From assembly GCA_001564135.1 (NCBI GenBank), contig LKNH01000002.1:1-37379 (forward strand): DNA of 37,379 nt. The letters run 5' to 3'. Below the pieces are notes generated by a model. That model was given only the letters and a program-made list of their open reading frames with translations. It did no database searches and was not told where the DNA came from. The stretch's first letter is position 1. Every line of letters begins with the position of its first letter. The position numbers and the translations under genes were made by a program. This DNA is from Halobacteriaceae archaeon Tc-Br11_E2g27. GTDB taxonomy: Archaea; Halobacteriota; Halobacteria; Halobacteriales; Haloarculaceae. This document shows positions 20,885 through 30,090 of this stretch, one piece after another.

Positions 20885-21922
20885 TTAGTCCTGGTCCAGT
20901 TCATCCTCATCTGTTCCAAGGACTGGCTCATCGCGCTCAAAGCCACGGACAAGACCGAGCGCGATGGCTACATCGCGCAATTCGACTGGTCCGATAGCAT
21001 TGTACTCACGGATGTACTCGTTTGCGTCCGTTCGTTTTGAATTCGCTAGGTCGGTATCACCGGTTGCTCGGGCATCGGATTCTGCAGCCATCGTACCAGT
21101 GAATCCAACCGCGGCGTCTGCCCGTGACTCAAGTTGCCCAAGTAACTCCCGAAGGTCATCGAGTGCCACCGTTTCGACACGTGGGTGCCCATCGAATTCA
21201 TCTGTCCTCGCTACCGCATCCTCGAAGCTCTCGGTAATCTCCTGGTAGTCGTCACAAGCAGCACGAAATGCAGCCGAAGCCGCCTCATAGGAATCTTCCT
21301 GCCATTGACTGACAGCATGGTTGAACATCCGTATTGCTGCGGTTGTTCTCTCGTGGCCCTGCAAAACGCTTTCCCAAATTTCAATTCGTACGGCATAAAG
21401 GGGTATTCTGTCCTCTGGTTGGTTAGACATGATTTCCCGTGGGTCATCGTCGTGACCCAACCCAAGCACATGGCCAATCTCATGTTTTGTGGTGACGAGA
21501 ATTTTTCCGAATGGTCGCGCACCAGCAACAACCCGCGTTGTCACTGGAAGGTTTGGCCGACTGCCTGGTTGCAGGACCGGCGCACAACCCAGAACTCGCT
21601 CACTAAATCCCTCGACGGCTTCACAGCCACTTGGGTCATCAGCATACGCGATGACCACCTCCGGGTCATCGGCTGAAACGACCTCGAATTCGATGTCAAA
21701 TCCAACGTATTCCTGACTATTCTCTTCCCAGAACTCCAGCGCCTCACGAGCGTTTGCCTCTACGTCATGGTCAGTCTCGCTATTGTTATCGATACGGACA
21801 GCCACCGTCGAGTCAGCAAATGGATGTACTGGACTCCCTGAACCCGGATCCAGTGAAATACATCCCGCACTTGAACCCGCAACCCCCGTCACACTGGCTA
21901 CAATAAACTGCCGGCGTCGCAT
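20885..21922 (-). CDS. Matrixin-like zinc metalloprotease lipoprotein
   Basis: A 345-residue exported protein. The N-terminus has RRRQFIV followed by a hydrophobic stretch and a lipobox with Cys21 (SSAGC), so it is probably a Tat-exported lipoprotein. The zinc motif is complete: His147-Glu148-x2-His151-x5-His157 (HEIGHVLGLGH) with the Met-turn Met165 (EIMSN), the metzincin/matrixin signature. Residues 170-330 are helical (FNHAVSQWQEDSYEAASAAFRAACDDYQEIT) and may bind partners or form a stalk. It probably cleaves proteins or peptides at the cell surface. Confidence 0.85.
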   Translation of the reverse strand: MRRRQFIVASVTGVAGSSAGCISLDPGSGSPVHPFADSTVAVRIDNNSETDHDVEANAREALEFWEENSQEYVGFDIEFEVVSADDPEVVIAYADDPSGCEAVEGFSERVLGCAPVLQPGSRPNLPVTTRVVAGARPFGKILVTTKHEIGHVLGLGHDDDPREIMSNQPEDRIPLYAVRIEIWESVLQGHERTTAAIRMFNHAVSQWQEDSYEAASAAFRAACDDYQEITESFEDAVARTDEFDGHPRVETVALDDLRELLGQLESRADAAVGFTGTMAAESDARATGDTDLANSKRTDANEYIREYNAIGPVELRDVAIALGLVRGFERDEPVLGTDEDELDQD

Positions 21923-22100
21923 GTAAGCCTCATTTTGCGGCGAGAGGTATAAAATAACGTGTTAAAAACAACAGGGAGTTACAGATGACTTCGATGCGCG
22001 AATGGAAATGCAATTATTACTTGTTAGTGGACAGACTAGTCCTAGCTGAAACGATATCCTTGTGCTATATGACAGTTGTTGAAGTGGGAAAATCCAGTAC

Positions 22101-22110
22101 GGTTATTAAA
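22101..22110 (+). promoter_or_regulatory. Candidate TATA box of the sensor kinase gene
   Basis: GGTTATTAAA is centred about 30 bp upstream of the ATG at 22137, which fits a near-leaderless transcript. Assigned from spacing and composition only. Confidence 0.35.
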
Positions 22111-22136
22111 CAGGCACCAATGTGTTATACTACTAA

Positions 22137-24773
22137 ATGCCCGTTCCTGAGCGTATCACTGTTCTTCATGTCGATGACGACCCGCATTTCAGTGAGTTGG
22201 GTAAAGCGATGCTCGAACGCGAGGACGACAGATTTGAAGTTATAACTGAAACGAATCCAGAGCACGTTGAGAACCATCTTGAGGAGCATGCTGTTGACTG
22301 TGTTGTAACAGACTATAACATGCCCGAGATGGATGGGATAGCGCTTCTTAAACGGATTCGGAGCCGCGACTCGAAATTACCAGTAATTTTGTTTACCGGG
22401 AAGGGCACTGAGGAAGTTGCAAGCCGTGCCATCTCTGCCGGTGTGACTGATTATCTTCAAAAGGAGGGTGAGACGGACCAGTTTACCGTTCTCGCCAATC
22501 GGATTCGGAATGCTGTCGAGCATAGAATGGACCAGCGAAAGCGTGAGCAGTACCAGACCGTTGTTGAAACGGCTGGAGACGCTATGTATGCCCTTGATGA
22601 AGACGGCTACATCGAAATTGTTAATCACGCACTTGAACAGATGTCTGGCTACGACAGGGAAGAGCTGATTGGAAAGCACGTCTCAGACCTTCTCCCGGTT
22701 GAGCAGGTGGAACAGGGGGAAAAAGCAATTCAATCATTACGAGAGGGAGATTCAAATGAGAGTGAACGCTTTACGTTCCGTCTCCAGCGCTCTGATGGCG
22801 AATCTAATCTGTACGAATTGACATTATCATTACTCAATAAGAACGAATTTGACGGCAGCGTTGGTATTATTCGTGATATTACCGAAGACCGGCGCAAAGA
22901 TGAATTGCTCTCGGGATTATTCGAAAAATCAATTCATGGAATCAGTGTCATGGAAATCGTCACAGATGAGGACGGCGAACCTATCGACTACATTCACCAA
23001 CGAGTGAATGAGAGATTTGAGGAACTGACTGGCCTGGATGCAGATGAAGTCGTTGGAAATCGGGCAACGGAGGTCATTGAAGGACTTGAAGAGACGCCTT
23101 TCATTGAGATATATGGCGAAGTTGCACGAGAAGGGACAACAGCACAGTTCGAACAATACTCTGCGCCCCTCGACAGACACTATGAAGTATCAGCTTTTTC
23201 ACCGCGACCAGGCGAATGCATCAGCATCTTCGCTGATATCACCGACCGAAAAAAACACGAAGAGTCGCTTGAGCAATACAAACAACTGGTCGAGTACTCA
23301 CCTGACCTATTAGTGCTGTTGAACGAGGATATGACCGTCAGGTACCAAAGCCTCCCATCGCCGCTTTTGGAGTGGGAGCCGAAAGACGTGACAGGTGAAA
23401 ATCCGCTGGAACATATTCATCCTGATGATCATGAGAAAATCCTTCAACATTACACCCAACTATTCGAAAATCCAGGCCAAATTGCCACGACTGAGTTCCG
23501 TGCAAAGGATGCCAATGACCAGTGGCAATGGCTCGAAAGTCGAGGACAAAATCTGACCGATGACGATAGTATTAATGGCATTTTGGCTGCAATGCGTCGA
23601 ATTACCAACCGGAAAGAGCAAGAACAACAACTCGAACGATACAGCGAAACATTAGAAGAGTTACAGCGGACAACACAGGCGCTAGTTGAGACCACAGATA
23701 TTCAAACGGCAGGGAGGCAAGCAATCATTGCTTTTGAGAAAGTATTCGATTTCCATATTGCGGGGCTGTGGCTGAGCACACCAGAACGAGATGCGCTTGA
23801 GCCACTTGCTCTCTCAGAAAAGGGAAGTGATCTCATTGCTGACCCGCCAACATACTCTGCGGAAACACCGTCTCTCTCTTGGGATGTATATCAAGAACAG
23901 GAATCACGTTATATCCAAGATATGTCCGATTGCGAAAAACCGATTAACCAGGATACGCCGATTCAAAGCGAAGTTATCGTGCCACTTGGCCAATATGGAT
24001 TGTTGAACATCGGGTCTTTGGAAGTGGATGCGTTCAGTGACCATGAGATCCGTCTCATTGAGTTATGGGCCGACACGTTGGCTGTGGTCTTCGCACAAGT
24101 TCTCCAGTTTGAGTTGTTAACAGAGCGAGAGACAGCGCTTCGACAACAACGGAACCGACTGGATGAGTTTGCAAGCGTCATCTCCCATGATTTACGAAAT
24201 CCACTGAACGTTGCGACATTACGCACGGAACTTGCAAGCCGTGAGTGTGAGAGCGACCATTTAGCAGATGTATCGAAGGCACTATCTCGAATGGAGGAGT
24301 TAATTGATGACCTCTTGCTCTTAGCTCGACAGGGTGAAACCGTTGGAAAACGCGAGGAAATCAATCTTCACGATGTCGTTTCTACCTGCTGGCGTACCGT
24401 CGAAACTGGTGAGGCAACACTAACCATTGAAGACAAAGCAATCTTTAAAGCAGACCGGAGTCGATTGACGCAGGCGCTGGGGAATCTCTTTCGTAATGCG
24501 ATTGAGCACGGTGGTGAGAATGTGACGGTCACCGTCGGCGTGACAGATGAAGAAAATGGGTTTTACGTTGCAGATGACGGGCCAGGTATCCCTGAGGAAC
24601 ACAGGAAAGACATCTTTGGAAGTGGTTTCACGAGAAAGTCTGACGGAACAGGATTTGGTCTGGCAATCGTCAAGCAAATTTGTTCGGCTCATGGTTGGGA
24701 TATCACCGCTACCAAAAGTGAATCAGGTGGCGCGAGATTTGAAATTACAGGCATTGACTCAATCGACTGTTGA
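22137..24773 (+). CDS. Multi-domain sensor histidine kinase (REC-PAS-PAS-PAS-GAF-HisKA-HATPase)
   Basis: An 878-residue cytoplasmic kinase. An N-terminal receiver domain (1-125) has the acidic pocket DDD near 13-15 and phospho-acceptor Asp59 (VVTDYNMPEMDG). PAS domains follow at about 140-255, 260-375 and 380-500, then a GAF-like domain (about 510-660), and the kinase core with His684 (FASVISHDLRNPL), N-box GNLFRNAIEHGG, G1 ADDGPGIPEEHR and G2 GTGFGLAIVKQI. There is no membrane segment, so it senses a soluble signal such as redox, light or a ligand. The receiver at the N-terminus means its activity is itself controlled by another kinase. No partner response regulator is adjacent, as is common in haloarchaea. 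Confidence 0.92.
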   Translation: MPVPERITVLHVDDDPHFSELGKAMLEREDDRFEVITETNPEHVENHLEEHAVDCVVTDYNMPEMDGIALLKRIRSRDSKLPVILFTGKGTEEVASRAISAGVTDYLQKEGETDQFTVLANRIRNAVEHRMDQRKREQYQTVVETAGDAMYALDEDGYIEIVNHALEQMSGYDREELIGKHVSDLLPVEQVEQGEKAIQSLREGDSNESERFTFRLQRSDGESNLYELTLSLLNKNEFDGSVGIIRDITEDRRKDELLSGLFEKSIHGISVMEIVTDEDGEPIDYIHQRVNERFEELTGLDADEVVGNRATEVIEGLEETPFIEIYGEVAREGTTAQFEQYSAPLDRHYEVSAFSPRPGECISIFADITDRKKHEESLEQYKQLVEYSPDLLVLLNEDMTVRYQSLPSPLLEWEPKDVTGENPLEHIHPDDHEKILQHYTQLFENPGQIATTEFRAKDANDQWQWLESRGQNLTDDDSINGILAAMRRITNRKEQEQQLERYSETLEELQRTTQALVETTDIQTAGRQAIIAFEKVFDFHIAGLWLSTPERDALEPLALSEKGSDLIADPPTYSAETPSLSWDVYQEQESRYIQDMSDCEKPINQDTPIQSEVIVPLGQYGLLNIGSLEVDAFSDHEIRLIELWADTLAVVFAQVLQFELLTERETALRQQRNRLDEFASVISHDLRNPLNVATLRTELASRECESDHLADVSKALSRMEELIDDLLLLARQGETVGKREEINLHDVVSTCWRTVETGEATLTIEDKAIFKADRSRLTQALGNLFRNAIEHGGENVTVTVGVTDEENGFYVADDGPGIPEEHRKDIFGSGFTRKSDGTGFGLAIVKQICSAHGWDITATKSESGGARFEITGIDSIDC

Positions 24774-24869
24774 ATACGCTGGTTGGGTCTGAATGCTTGG
24801 ACAGAATTCCGATATTGACCAGAAAATGACATTGTCACCCAGAACACTCACACCCAAATTCTCTTACGC

Positions 24870-25832
24870 CTAGCTACTATCTCTCTGTGTCAGAAAAGCC
24901 GCTGCTTGACTGCGTCCACGGTCGAGTAGTTCGTCGATAAACTCCGGACTCCGGTCAGTTTTTGTCGAATAGTCATACCGCTTCCCCATCTGAATACGGT
25001 GAATTTCTGGCTGAGAGAAATCGTCAGGTGAGAGTTTCCCGTCGTCAATCCACTGGTTGACTTGCTCGACGAATCGCAGCTCCTGATTTAACGAGATATT
25101 TCCGGAGAGTTCGTTGCGGCGGTCGGCAATTTCTTCGAGCGTTTTTGGTTCCCCTTCGAGTTCTTGCGGGTTGATTTGGATGACCCAGAGTTCGTCCGGT
25201 TTGCGGTCTGGTGGCTGGTGCAGAAGGTCCTTGACTGGTGGATTTTGGGAAAACAGTCCGTCCCAGTGCAGATTGCCATCGACTTCGACGGCCTTGAACA
25301 GACTCGGAACAGCAGCGGACGCGAGAACCGCCTCCACAGTAACGTCTTCGTTCACGAATGTATCGAAGACTCCTGCATTGATGTCGACTGTCCCAACGAC
25401 TAATTCCGGTGCGGTTCTTCGACAGTATCCCGGAATATCGTCGAATTCAATATGCCTTTCCAGTATCTCGGCAATTTTTTCTTTCCCAAGTTCTGACCCA
25501 GGGTTCTGATAGGGGCTTATCTGTGCAACGGGGAAGCCTGCGTTCTGAAGCCGTTGGTACGTCTGAAACCAGGCATTCGCTAGCTTGTCCGAATATTCCT
25601 TCGCCGCCAAGTCCTTCCAGATGCTGTTGACAAGTGCTGCAGCCTTTGCCTCGTCACCGGTGACAAGCCCGTACCATGCTGCAAGGGCATTGAATGCGCC
25701 ACCTGACGTGCCGCTGATTCCGACGAGTTCGTGTTCATCATCCCAGTTCTCGAAGAGGTGTTCAAGTACACCGGCAGTAAAGGCTGTGTGACTTCCCCCT
25801 CCCTGACAGGCAATTGCAATGTTAGTGGTCAT
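24870..25832 (-). CDS. phaZh1: Patatin-like PHA depolymerase/phospholipase (PhaZh1-like)
   Basis: A 320-residue patatin-family hydrolase. The oxyanion loop is Gly11-Gly12-Gly13 (CQGGGSH), the nucleophile Ser43 is in GTSGG, and the catalytic Asp191 is in HWDGLFSQNPP, giving a Ser-Asp dyad. In Haloferax mediterranei a patatin-like protein, PhaZh1, degrades native PHA granules and is encoded beside bdhA; the same neighbour is seen here, 19 bp upstream. That pairing is the basis for the specific name; without it the call would be patatin-like phospholipase. It would release hydroxyalkanoate monomers from stored polymer. Confidence 0.8.
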   Translation of the reverse strand: MTTNIAIACQGGGSHTAFTAGVLEHLFENWDDEHELVGISGTSGGAFNALAAWYGLVTGDEAKAAALVNSIWKDLAAKEYSDKLANAWFQTYQRLQNAGFPVAQISPYQNPGSELGKEKIAEILERHIEFDDIPGYCRRTAPELVVGTVDINAGVFDTFVNEDVTVEAVLASAAVPSLFKAVEVDGNLHWDGLFSQNPPVKDLLHQPPDRKPDELWVIQINPQELEGEPKTLEEIADRRNELSGNISLNQELRFVEQVNQWIDDGKLSPDDFSQPEIHRIQMGKRYDYSTKTDRSPEFIDELLDRGRSQAAAFLTQRDSS

Positions 25833-25851
25833 ACGTTATGAAAAATGTTGA

Positions 25852-26712
25852 TTACTCGTAGGTGTTTGTATATCCACCATCCCAGAGCAGGTCACCGCCG
25901 TTAAGATGCTTCCCGTGGCGAGAGAAGGCAAACGTAAACAGATTTGCCACTTCTGCGGGCGTCATCATCTCCTTGGTCCGTGCTTGCCCGAGCATGACAT
26001 CTTCGACAACCTCCTCTTTTGAGATGCCCCGTTGGGCTGCCGTATCTGCAATCTGGTGTTCCATTAATGGCGTCAGGACGTATCCCACAGAGACTGAAAA
26101 CCCTCTGAGAGTTCCGTCACCTTCGGCGGCAATCGACCGTGTCAGGCCGTTTACTGCGTGTTTCGCTGTAATGTATGCAGGCTTTCGCTGTGTGGCAAAG
26201 TGCCCATGAACCGAGGACATCGTTCCGATTGCACCGACTCCATCGTCGGTCGATTTAATGTGGGGAATCGCTTCCCTCGCTGTGAGAAACGGTGCCCGAA
26301 CCATGATATCCTGTAAGAGGTCGTATTTTTCCATCGGATACTGCTCGATAGCGTCGATATGCTGCATTCCAGCAATATTGGCTACATATCGAAGCGTACC
26401 AATCTCAGCAGCGGTCTCGACAACCGCAGCAACCGCATCATCATCAGTCAGGTCAGTACCGACTGGTTCGATTGGCCCCTCCGCACCAATATCCGCAGCG
26501 ATGTCGACCGTATTTTGGAGTCCTTCTTCATCAATGTCAGCGGCCACTACGGTCAATCCGTTCGCGGCCAGACCAACTGCAGTGGCCTGGCCGATACCAG
26601 ACGCTGCACCGGAGACCAGTGCAACAGTTTGCTCAGTGAATCGGGGGTCATCGAGAAGGAGCAATGCATCACGAGTTAGTTCAGGAGAGTTCAACGAAAC
26701 GGTATCAGACAT
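25852..26712 (-). CDS. bdhA: 3-hydroxybutyrate dehydrogenase, SDR family
   Basis: A 286-residue SDR. The cofactor loop is SGAASGIG (34-41) with an acidic residue after the second strand (AADIDEEG), which indicates NAD. The catalytic residues are Ser166/Ser167 (MSSVHG), Tyr180 and Lys184 (YITAK). The stretch VSVGYVLTPLMEHQIADTA and the VMLGQARTKEMMT region match D-3-hydroxybutyrate dehydrogenases. It oxidises 3-hydroxybutyrate to acetoacetate. It is the first gene of a pair with the PhaZh1-like gene, and TGATAAG on the minus strand about 27 bp upstream of the start is a plausible TATA element. An N-terminal extension of about 28 residues precedes the fold. Confidence 0.87.
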   Translation of the reverse strand: MSDTVSLNSPELTRDALLLLDDPRFTEQTVALVSGAASGIGQATAVGLAANGLTVVAADIDEEGLQNTVDIAADIGAEGPIEPVGTDLTDDDAVAAVVETAAEIGTLRYVANIAGMQHIDAIEQYPMEKYDLLQDIMVRAPFLTAREAIPHIKSTDDGVGAIGTMSSVHGHFATQRKPAYITAKHAVNGLTRSIAAEGDGTLRGFSVSVGYVLTPLMEHQIADTAAQRGISKEEVVEDVMLGQARTKEMMTPAEVANLFTFAFSRHGKHLNGGDLLWDGGYTNTYE

Positions 26713-26782
26713 AGAATAGTTTACACAAAGCAGGCTTATCAGTTGTTGGGAAACAGAATAATTCGACGCAATCCTGTTTGGC

Positions 26783-26865
26783 TGGTGAAAACATGCTACG
26801 ACTAGAGCTGAAATTCGACAAGATAGTAGCCTCGTCCACCCAGGCGCGAGGTTAGCTTTTCACCA
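26783..26865. repeat. Spaced inverted repeat in the bdhA-crtI intergenic region
   Basis: TGGTGAAAA (26783-26791) is the exact reverse complement of TTTTCACCA (26857-26865). Between them GCTAC/GTAGC (26795-26799 and 26826-26830) and CCTCG/CGAGG (26830-26834 and 26847-26851) can also pair. The segment lies between the divergent bdhA and CrtI-family genes. It may be two operator half-sites or an RNA structure; it may also be chance. Confidence 0.3.
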
Positions 26866-26952
26866 ATGTTCCAATCTGTGCTGCGGGAACAAGCCGAAAA
26901 AGTACCTGATGTGTATGTGAGCATAGTAAAGGTTCAAGCAAATCTAATATAC

Positions 26953-28554
26953 ATGATGAGTTATACCCAACCCAACGGAAACACTGACGAACCGCTCAGG
27001 GGAGAACGTATTGCAGTCGTTGGTGCGGGCTTTGGCGGGCTTTCGGCAGCGTCATATCTCACTGATGCCGGCGCAGACGTGACGGTTTTTGAGCGAAACG
27101 AACACCCAGGCGGATATGCCGGCCGAATTGAACGTGATGGGTTCCGGATCGATACCGGGCCTTCTTGGTACCTGATGCCAGAAGTGTTCGATCGGTTTTT
27201 TCAGCACTTCGGTCGGGAAGTAGAGGAGTTCTACGAGCTGACCGAACTAGAGCCGCTGTACGAGATTTACTGGAAAGACGGTGATCATGCTGAGATACCA
27301 TCCACGCGTCAAGGACAAAAGCAGCTGTTCGAATCGTACGAATCGGGCGCTGGCAGCAAGCTTGACGATTACCTTTCGGATGCAGCAGAGGCGTACGAAC
27401 TGGGGATGGACCGGTTTGTCTATCCCAGTCGTTCGCGGCTACGGGACATGATGGACCTTGATATTATTCGGTCAGTACGTGCGCTACCGAAGTTACGGAC
27501 AATGGATACGTACGTCAAGTCCTACTTCACACACCCGAAACTGCGACAGATTGCCGAGTACAAACTGGTGTTCCTCGGCGGCTCCCCGTACAACACGCCT
27601 GCGATATACACGCTGATGAGCCACGTGGATATGAACCTCGGCGTCTACCATCCGACGGGCGGGATTGCGAGTGTAATAGATGGGATGGTGACGCTTGCGA
27701 CAGATCTTGGCGTTACAATCCATACTGATACGCCTGTAACATCGATTGAGCCTCTATCCCGAGCAGATGAGACCCGACAACAGTTTGATATTACGACCGG
27801 TAAGGGGCCAGACCGAAACACTGCTGAGACTGACGGCGGTCGGTTCGACCGAGTCGTTGCCAACGCGGCCCCGACCCACGTCGAGCGTGACCTCTTGCCG
27901 GAAGAATACGCAAACCGTGAAGCGTACTGGAACTCTCGGACGTACGCACCCTCGGCGTATCTCCTGTACCTCGGTGTAAACGGGGAAGTCGACGGCTTGG
28001 AACACCATTCACTTATACTACCAAATGACTGGCAGCCCCACTTCGATCGCATATTCGACGAGGCCGGGTGGCCGGATGACCCTGCATATTACGTCCACGT
28101 TCCGTCAAAAACCGACGATACGGTTGCCCCCGACGGCCACGAAGCCGTGGTCATCCTAGTGCCGCTCGCTCCCGGGCTCGAAGACGATACGGAGACGCTC
28201 GAGCAGTTTCGCAAACTGGTACTTGATGACCTCGCGGAGACCACAGGGGTTGAGTTCCGCGATCGAATCGTCCTTGAAGAATCGGCCTGTGTATCAACGT
28301 TTGCCGACCGGTTCAACGCTCCAGAAGGGACTGCACTCGCGCTGTCGCATACACTCGGTCAGACTGGCCCACTCAGACCGGCCCACCGTGCGCCAGGTGT
28401 CGACGGACTCTATTATGTCGGCGCCTACACGAACCCCGGAATCGGGATGCCCATGTGCCTTCTCAGCGGCGAACACGTAACGAACGCCATAATCGAAGAT
28501 ACTCGTAAAACGGGACTCCTCCCGCCTGTTGTGCCGACCTCGACGTTTCGGTGA
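26953..28554 (+). CDS. Phytoene desaturase/CrtI-family FAD oxidoreductase
   Basis: About 533 residues from the ATG pair at 26953/26956; a longer in-frame start at 26866 adds a segment unlike the family. The FAD dinucleotide fold is AVVGAGFGGLSAASYL, followed by VFERNEHPGGYAGRIERDGF and DTGPSWYLMP, all characteristic of CrtI. The C-terminal FAD-binding motif is DGLYYVGAYTNPGIGMPM. In haloarchaea this family makes the C40/C50 carotenoids of the membrane by phytoene dehydrogenation or 3,4-desaturation, and I cannot tell which from sequence alone. No other carotenoid gene is adjacent. Its codons look slightly more GC-rich than those of the hydrogenase genes. Confidence 0.88.
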   Translation: MMSYTQPNGNTDEPLRGERIAVVGAGFGGLSAASYLTDAGADVTVFERNEHPGGYAGRIERDGFRIDTGPSWYLMPEVFDRFFQHFGREVEEFYELTELEPLYEIYWKDGDHAEIPSTRQGQKQLFESYESGAGSKLDDYLSDAAEAYELGMDRFVYPSRSRLRDMMDLDIIRSVRALPKLRTMDTYVKSYFTHPKLRQIAEYKLVFLGGSPYNTPAIYTLMSHVDMNLGVYHPTGGIASVIDGMVTLATDLGVTIHTDTPVTSIEPLSRADETRQQFDITTGKGPDRNTAETDGGRFDRVVANAAPTHVERDLLPEEYANREAYWNSRTYAPSAYLLYLGVNGEVDGLEHHSLILPNDWQPHFDRIFDEAGWPDDPAYYVHVPSKTDDTVAPDGHEAVVILVPLAPGLEDDTETLEQFRKLVLDDLAETTGVEFRDRIVLEESACVSTFADRFNAPEGTALALSHTLGQTGPLRPAHRAPGVDGLYYVGAYTNPGIGMPMCLLSGEHVTNAIIEDTRKTGLLPPVVPTSTFR

Positions 28555-28765
28555 CCGGTCAAACTCCAAATGTATCAGGCCTTCAGTTTTGGAGACAGGT
28601 ACCTGCTTGAAAGATGTAGATGTTGTAATACTGAGGACTTTATCCACGGTGGCACCATTACTCCCTGCGTACGGACGATCCACTGCTTACCGGTCCAGCT
28701 AATCTGAAAGAGGGCAAAATACTTTGCTGATGCCCACACAGCAGTTAGATAGAGGGCTGATTACC

Positions 28766-29167
28766 GTGGAAATCTCTCATAAACTACTCTGTCTGTTCAG
28801 TGCTACTATCTCGGAGTCGTCTGATAGCTACCGGATCGAAATTCCGAAACGGGAAATCGAAACAGGAACCGTAGAGCCCGGTGAAACCTATCGTGTTGCA
28901 CTTATTTCTCCTGACGACGAGTCAGGAGCGGACACTACGGTCGACCGTTCGCGAAGCCCGGACGAACCACAACCACCCGTCGAACCCGGGGAAATCCGTT
29001 ACGTCGAAATTGAAGACCTCGGTAAACAGGGTGACGGAATCGCCCGCGTCGAGCGGGGGTACGTCATTATCGTCCCAGAGACTGATGTTGGTGAACGGGT
29101 GAAAATTGAGGTTACGGAAGTGAAATCAAACTTCGCTGTAGGCCAGCGCGTCGAAGAGCCGGTGTAA
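28766..29167 (+). CDS. TRAM-domain protein
   Basis: A 133-residue protein from the GTG at 28766, chosen because haloarchaeal TRAM proteins begin (M/V)EIS-KLLCLFSA; an upstream ATG at 28724 would add 14 residues with no counterpart. The first half is a small N-terminal domain (YRIEIPKREIETGTVEPGETYRVALIS). A Pro-rich linker leads to the TRAM domain (about 73-133: RYVEIEDLGKQGDGIARVERGYVIIVPETDVGERVKIEVTEV), a beta-barrel that binds RNA. Archaeal TRAM proteins act as RNA chaperones. Confidence 0.88.
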   Translation: MEISHKLLCLFSATISESSDSYRIEIPKREIETGTVEPGETYRVALISPDDESGADTTVDRSRSPDEPQPPVEPGEIRYVEIEDLGKQGDGIARVERGYVIIVPETDVGERVKIEVTEVKSNFAVGQRVEEPV

Positions 29168-29308
29168 AAAGTCGGCGTAAAGATTGGTCAGCAGTTGTTT
29201 CTGTGTTATACCAGTAGCGAACAGTCACGAGATGTCCATCGACCGGTAAAGTCAATAATACTGTTTTCTCAGCGTCTCTCCCGCGATTAACCGTCTGTAC
29301 CAAACTCC

Positions 29309-29315
29309 CTATAAG
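29309..29315 (+). promoter_or_regulatory. TATA box of the small HTH gene
   Basis: CTATAAG is centred 26 bp upstream of the ATG at 29338, which fits a leaderless haloarchaeal transcript. Confidence 0.55.
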
Positions 29316-29337
29316 TGTATTCTCGGTATGTGTTAGT

Positions 29338-29586
29338 ATGAGCGCGACTGTCGAAACCAGCACTGATGCAATAGGACTCTCAGAAAAACAACGCTGTATC
29401 CTCGCCTTTCTGGAAGCGAACGTCGATGAACAAACCTATTTCAAATCACGCCTCATTGCTGACGAGGTTGGGATGTCCGCAAAAGAAGTTGGAACAAACA
29501 TGACAGCTATCGCAGAGGGTGACGTTCCGATTTCCGTCGAAAAGTGGGGATATTCATCCAGTACGACATGGATGGTTACCGCTTAG
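29338..29586 (+). CDS. Small winged-helix protein, DUF7123-like
   Basis: An 82-residue protein that is almost only an HTH domain: LSEKQRCILAFLEANVD, then FKSRLIADEVGMSAKEVGTNMTAIAEG, then a wing (ISVEKWGYSSSTTWMV). This is the widespread haloarchaeal DUF7123 type, probably a DNA-binding regulator, with a leaderless promoter. Its target is unknown. Confidence 0.78.
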   Translation: MSATVETSTDAIGLSEKQRCILAFLEANVDEQTYFKSRLIADEVGMSAKEVGTNMTAIAEGDVPISVEKWGYSSSTTWMVTA

Positions 29587-29649
29587 GAACCGAACACGTA
29601 GAGAAACCAATCAGTATCACCTTTGCTCGTTGGCGCTGTAGAGACCATT

Positions 29650-30090
29650 ATGCACGACCATTACGAAGAAGTCCCAGCAGGTGAGTCAATGGAATTGGGG
29701 ACAATCAGCGTCACTAAAGAAGAAATCAAGGAATTCGCGGAGAAATTTGACCCACAATCGTTTCACCTCTCGGATGAATCGGATGGACCATTTGGCGGCA
29801 TTATTGCAAGTGGCTGGCACACAGCATCGATGACAATGCGGTTATTGGTTGATGACTATCTCGGTACAGCAGGTGCGATAGGTTCGCCTGGACTGGCGGG
29901 TCTCGAATGGTCCCACCCAGTCCGTCCAGGTGATACGCTTGGTGCGAGGCTTACCTTTGGAAAAAAGGAGCCGTGGGACAAACGTCGAGGTGTAGTCCAT
30001 TTAGAGGTTGAAACGGAGAACCAGAACGGAGAGCGTGTTCTCTGGATGGACTCGAAAGTACTCTATCCGCGAGGGGAGACAGGACAGTGA
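29650..30090 (+). CDS. MaoC-type (R)-enoyl-CoA hydratase, PhaJ-like
   Basis: A 146-residue hotdog protein from the ATG at 29650; a TTG upstream would add 9 residues. The hydratase-2 catalytic pair Asp34-x4-His39 is in KFDPQSFHLSD, followed by FGGIIASGWHTASM, with Gly-Trp-His typical of MaoC-like dehydratases. The family hydrates trans-2-enoyl-CoA to (R)-3-hydroxyacyl-CoA and, in PHA-storing haloarchaea, can feed polymer synthesis from beta-oxidation. It overlaps the next gene by 4 bp. Confidence 0.85.
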   Translation: MHDHYEEVPAGESMELGTISVTKEEIKEFAEKFDPQSFHLSDESDGPFGGIIASGWHTASMTMRLLVDDYLGTAGAIGSPGLAGLEWSHPVRPGDTLGARLTFGKKEPWDKRRGVVHLEVETENQNGERVLWMDSKVLYPRGETGQ

